DNA from: Streptomyces albidoflavus
Lineage (GTDB): Bacteria > Actinomycetota > Actinomycetes > Streptomycetales > Streptomycetaceae
Length of the DNA stretch: 64,000 nt
Assembly: GCF_000719955.1 (NCBI RefSeq)
Contig: NZ_JOII01000008.1
Span: 186,001-250,000 of the forward strand
Direction of reading: 5' to 3'
Under the pieces are notes generated by a model. It searched no databases. It was not told where the DNA came from and saw only the letters and a program-made list of their open reading frames with translations. The translations under genes were made by a program, and so were the position numbers. Shown here one piece after another: positions 61,656 to 64,000 of this stretch. Position 1 is the stretch's first letter, and the number at the start of each line of letters is the position of its first letter.

Positions 61656-61717
61656 GTAACGCTTCTTGTGCCGTTTTCCGTTACCTCGGTAACGTCCGGC
61701 GGATGATGAAGCGTTAC
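61656..61717. promoter_or_regulatory. Large symmetric operator between CGNR regulator and MFS gene
   Basis: The centre is the palindrome CGTTACC-TC-GGTAACG (61679-61694). Flanking it are GTAACGCTTC (61656-61665) and GAAGCGTTAC (61708-61717), an exact 10-bp inverted pair with the same symmetry centre (61686.5). Four GTAAC/GTTAC half-sites thus form one dyad spanning 62 bp and covering the MFS start codon. Confidence 0.75.
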
Positions 61718-62935
61718 GCGGTGCGGTGGTTCCTGGCCGGGGGTGCTCTGGCCCGGACCGGGGACGAGCTGGCGGGCCCGGCGCTGCTGCTGGCCGGGTT
61801 CGCGGTGGCCGGCTCGCCTGCCACCGGCGCCCTGCTGCTCGCCGCCCTCACTGTCCCGGCGGTTCTGGGCGGCCCGCTGGTGGGGGTTCTGCTCGATCGC
61901 GCCCGGCGCCCCGGCCGCCTGCTCGCCGCCGCCCTTCTGCTGTACGCGCTCGGCCTCGGGTCGGCTGTCGCCGTCGCGGGCCGGGCGCCGACGGCGGTGA
62001 CGCTGGCCTGCGCGGTGGCCGCCGGACTCTTCGCCCCCGCGCTCGCCGGGGGCTGGAGCGCCCAACTGCCGCGCGTGGCCGCCCCCGGCGGCCTGCCCGC
62101 CGCCACCGCCCGCGACGCCGCCACCTTCCACCTCGCGAGCCTGGCCGGACCCGCCCTCGCCGCGTCGCTCGCCGCCGGGACGCTCCCTTGGGCCCCCGCC
62201 GCACTCGCCGTCGCCCTGCTCCTGCTCGCCGCCCCTCTGGCCTGGCGGTTGCCGGGCAGCCCTCCCGGGAGGGCCTGCGTCGGCGCCCCCGCCGCCCGCT
62301 CCGGCGTGGCCGCTCTCCGGGCCGGGCTGCGCCTGACGGCCCGTAACCCCGCTCTGCGGGGTGCCACCGTGACCTCGGTGCTCTCCTGTGCCGCCCAGGG
62401 GATGCTGACGGCCTGCGCGGTGCCGCTGGGGGAGCGGGTGCTCGGGGGCGCCGCCCGGGGGGTCGCCCTGCTGGCCGTCGTCGCCGGCGCCGCGCTCCTC
62501 GCCAACGCCGTACTCGCCCGGTACCCCCTGCGCGCCACGCCGGACGCGCTCCTGCGGTGGACGGCGTTCCTCCAGGGCGCGGCCCTGCTCCTGGCCGCCG
62601 CCTGTCACCCCGTCCTGGTCCTCGCCGCCGCCCTGCTCGCGGGAGCCGGGGAAGGCCCGCAGCTCACCGCCCTGTTCGCGGTGCGCCACCGGGAGGCGCC
62701 CGCCCGGTTGCGGGCCCAGCTCTTCACCACCGGGGCGAGCCTGAAGACGACCGGGTACGCCGCCGGGGCCGCCCTGGCCGGTCAGCTGGCCGACGCCGCG
62801 CTCCCGGCCGCCCTGTTGGTGGCGGCCGCGCTCCACCTGCTGGCCGGAGCCGTCCCCGGGGAGCGGGAGCGGGGGCGGGTCAGCCGTCCTCGGCGAGGAG
62901 GCGGGCGGCTGCCGGATGCACCCGGCCGGGGGTGA
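61703..62935 (+). CDS. MFS transporter
   Basis: 410 residues with about 11-12 hydrophobic segments. Features: ALARTGDELAGPALLLAGFA, GGPLVGVLLDRARRPGRLLA (the loop 2-3 motif A of MFS), then AAALLAGAGEGPQLTALFAV and QLFTTGASLKTTGYAAGAAL. It resembles drug-efflux-type actinobacterial MFS proteins; the substrate is unknown. ATG 61703 (or 61706) lacks a clear ribosome site and lies inside the operator, so the transcript may be leaderless or nearly so. Confidence 0.88.
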   Translation: MMKRYAVRWFLAGGALARTGDELAGPALLLAGFAVAGSPATGALLLAALTVPAVLGGPLVGVLLDRARRPGRLLAAALLLYALGLGSAVAVAGRAPTAVTLACAVAAGLFAPALAGGWSAQLPRVAAPGGLPAATARDAATFHLASLAGPALAASLAAGTLPWAPAALAVALLLLAAPLAWRLPGSPPGRACVGAPAARSGVAALRAGLRLTARNPALRGATVTSVLSCAAQGMLTACAVPLGERVLGGAARGVALLAVVAGAALLANAVLARYPLRATPDALLRWTAFLQGAALLLAAACHPVLVLAAALLAGAGEGPQLTALFAVRHREAPARLRAQLFTTGASLKTTGYAAGAALAGQLADAALPAALLVAAALHLLAGAVPGERERGRVSRPRRGGGRLPDAPGRG

Positions 62936-63037
62936 GGGTGGTGGTGACGTCGTGCCCCGCCACGCCGTGGGCGACGAATGGATCCTCGGCGGCGATCCGC
63001 TCGATCCCGGTGCGGTGGAGTCTGAGCAGATGCGGCA
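62880..63037 (-). pseudogene. YciI-like protein remnant (C-terminal part)
   Basis: On the minus strand, RTGIERIAAEDPFVAHGVAG followed by HDVTTTLTPGRVHPAAARLL resembles the C-terminal third of YciI-like proteins (DPFV-GV then a T-x-TP strand). The N-terminal two thirds, including the conserved His/Asp region, are not found in any frame upstream, and the 3' end overlaps the MFS gene. A decayed gene is the best reading. A short functional protein starting near 63107 cannot be excluded. Confidence 0.45.
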
Positions 63038-63191
63038 CGAGGGCCTCCGGCGTCTCATGGGCCGTGCCCCATGGTGCCCGCGCGGCCGTCCGCCGCTCAC
63101 GCCGCACCCGGGGGCGGGGCAGCGCGAGGCGCCCCGGCGCGGCACATCACCAACCCCGGGGCATGCCTCGTACGCGGTCATGTACTAGAGT

Positions 63192-63209
63192 TATCTCGAC
63201 ATCGAGATA
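63192..63209. promoter_or_regulatory. TamR-type palindrome upstream of aconitase
   Basis: TATCTCGA-CA-TCGAGATA is a perfect 18-bp inverted repeat. TamR, a MarR-family regulator of Streptomyces that responds to trans-aconitate and citrate, is reported to bind such sites at the aconitase promoter (recalled, not checked). It lies 129 nt upstream of the aconitase start. Confidence 0.7.
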
Positions 63210-63236
63210 TCTACCCAGGGCGAGACCGCGACCGCC

Positions 63237-63255
63237 GCCGGTAAGGCTTACCTAA
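63237..63255. promoter_or_regulatory. Iron box (DmdR/IdeR-type) upstream of aconitase
   Basis: GCCGGTAAGGCTTACCTAA matches 14 of 19 positions of the iron box TTAGGTTAGGCTCACCTAA and contains the palindrome GGTAAG-G-CTTACC. A second, weaker match (12 of 19, CTTAGCCCTACCTTA region) follows within 63252-63275. Iron-dependent DmdR1-type control of aconitase, an Fe-S enzyme, is therefore likely. Confidence 0.68.
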
Positions 63256-63337
63256 CTTAGCCCTACCTTAGCTGACTGGTGCGAGTGCGGGGCGGCAGAA
63301 TTGCGGTAGAACGCGCACATTGATGAAGGAGACTGTC

Positions 63338-64000
63338 GTGTCGGCGAACAGCTTCGACGCCCGCAGCACGCTGCGCGTGGGCGACGAGTCGTACGAGATC
63401 TTCCGGCTGGACAAGGTCGAGGGCTCCGCGCGCCTCCCTTACAGCCTGAAGGTGCTGCTGGAGAACCTGCTCCGCACGGAGGACGGCGCGAACATCACCG
63501 CCGACCACATCCGCGCGGTCGGCGGCTGGGACTCGCAGGCCCAGCCCAGCCAGGAGATCCAGTTCACCCCCGCCCGCGTGATCATGCAGGACTTCACCGG
63601 TGTGCCGTGTGTGGTCGACCTCGCCACCATGCGTGAGGCCGTGAAGGAGCTCGGCGGCGACCCGGCGAAGATCAACCCGCTGGCCCCCGCCGAACTGGTC
63701 ATCGACCACTCGGTCATCGCCGACAAGTTCGGCACCGACCAGGCGTTCGCGCAGAACGTCGAGCTGGAGTACGGCCGCAACCGCGAGCGCTACCAGTTCC
63801 TGCGCTGGGGCCAGACCGCCTTCGACGAGTTCAAGGTCGTCCCCCCGGGCACCGGCATCGTCCACCAGGTCAACATCGAGCACCTGGCCCGCACCGTCAT
63901 GGTCCGGGGCGGCCAGGCGTACCCCGACACGCTGGTCGGCACCGACTCGCACACCACCATGGTCAACGGCCTCGGTGTGCTCGGCTGGGGCGTCGGCGGC
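63338..64000 (+). CDS. acnA: Aconitate hydratase, 5' part
   Basis: The first 221 codons are in the window; the full enzyme is about 900 residues. GTG 63338 follows GAAGGAG at 6 nt; an in-frame ATG lies at 63323 but would contain that ribosome site. Sequence: [89 protein letters not shown]. These are IRP1/AcnA-type aconitase, which isomerises citrate to isocitrate with a [4Fe-4S] cluster. It is controlled by the two upstream operators if they are functional. Confidence 0.95.
   Translation, partial: MSANSFDARSTLRVGDESYEIFRLDKVEGSARLPYSLKVLLENLLRTEDGANITADHIRAVGGWDSQAQPSQEIQFTPARVIMQDFTGVPCVVDLATMREAVKELGGDPAKINPLAPAELVIDHSVIADKFGTDQAFAQNVELEYGRNRERYQFLRWGQTAFDEFKVVPPGTGIVHQVNIEHLARTVMVRGGQAYPDTLVGTDSHTTMVNGLGVLGWGVGG

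Larger units (their letters stand above)
62936..63337. other. 402-bp region between the MFS gene and aconitase
   Basis: It holds the YciI-like remnant on the minus strand, the TamR-type palindrome, the iron box and the aconitase promoter and leader. The A/T-rich core runs from about 63185 to 63275. No intact gene was seen. Confidence 0.6.

Noticed and set aside
61490..63181. 563-codon minus-strand frame opposite the MFS gene
   Set aside because: Low-complexity Gly/Gln/Arg sequence antisense to a clear transporter gene.
1..64000. tRNA, rRNA, insertion sequences, prophage or integrase genes
   Set aside because: None was recognised on either strand; the cas operon has no flanking direct repeats that I can see.

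Overview
The window is high-GC actinobacterial chromosome and almost certainly Streptomyces. The signs are a very strong G/C bias at third codon positions, many GTG starts, ATGA/GTGA gene overlaps, a complete conservon (cvnABCD plus two P450s), a SepF-like protein, DasR-style chitinase promoter repeats, ANTAR and RsbW-like regulator genes, and a TTA codon in a regulator gene. From memory, the gene order resembles a core stretch of the S. coelicolor chromosome running from a chitinase gene to aconitase. That synteny was not checked.

Layout. 1-1.7 kb: 5' end of a secreted protein gene with chitinase-type promoter repeats, a GH114 lipoprotein and an Lrp/AsnC regulator. 1.8-10 kb: a transketolase/pyruvate-dehydrogenase-like enzyme, then a lactate island (GntR regulator, lactate permease, lutABC) tied together by three GGTC-N-GACC sites. 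10-17.5 kb: DUF6328 protein, RsbW-like ATPase, phosphoketolase, a truncated DUF7218 gene, SepF-like protein, AAA ATPase, MazG-like enzyme, a DUF6099-like gene and two DnaA-box-like sites. 17.5-24.2 kb: LLM oxidoreductase, NUDIX, a deletion scar joining 5' fragments of hen1 and an ornithine cyclodeaminase gene, then arcA, arcB and an amino-acid permease. 24.2-30.4 kb: the conservon with a CYP157-like P450 that lacks ExxR and a CYP154-like P450. 30.5-37.6 kb: a six-gene Mrp antiporter operon with MrpA/B fused. 37.6-42.8 kb: a second arginine deiminase, an AraC regulator with a TTA codon, two ANTAR proteins and a STAS-like protein. 42.8-47.1 kb: a metal-chelate ABC importer with two proteins of unknown function. 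47.2-49.6 kb: GH81 beta-1,3-glucanase behind a LacI-type operator.

50.1-57.9 kb holds a type I-E CRISPR effector operon (cas3-cse1-cse2-cas7e-cas5e-cas6e). It has no cas1, cas2 or visible CRISPR array. The Cascade genes look intact, but Cas3 is altered at nearly every catalytic motif: Walker A, motif VI and one HD-domain histidine. This is the strongest candidate for an unusual or repurposed system. A 39-codon amphipathic peptide gene points away from it in the upstream gap.

58-64 kb: an XRE-MurA fusion, HXXEE protein, DUF5701 protein, a CGNR/ABATE regulator and MFS transporter sharing a large symmetric operator, a YciI-like remnant, and aconitase (cut off by the window end) behind a TamR-type palindrome and an iron box. 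No rRNA, tRNA, insertion sequence or phage gene was seen.
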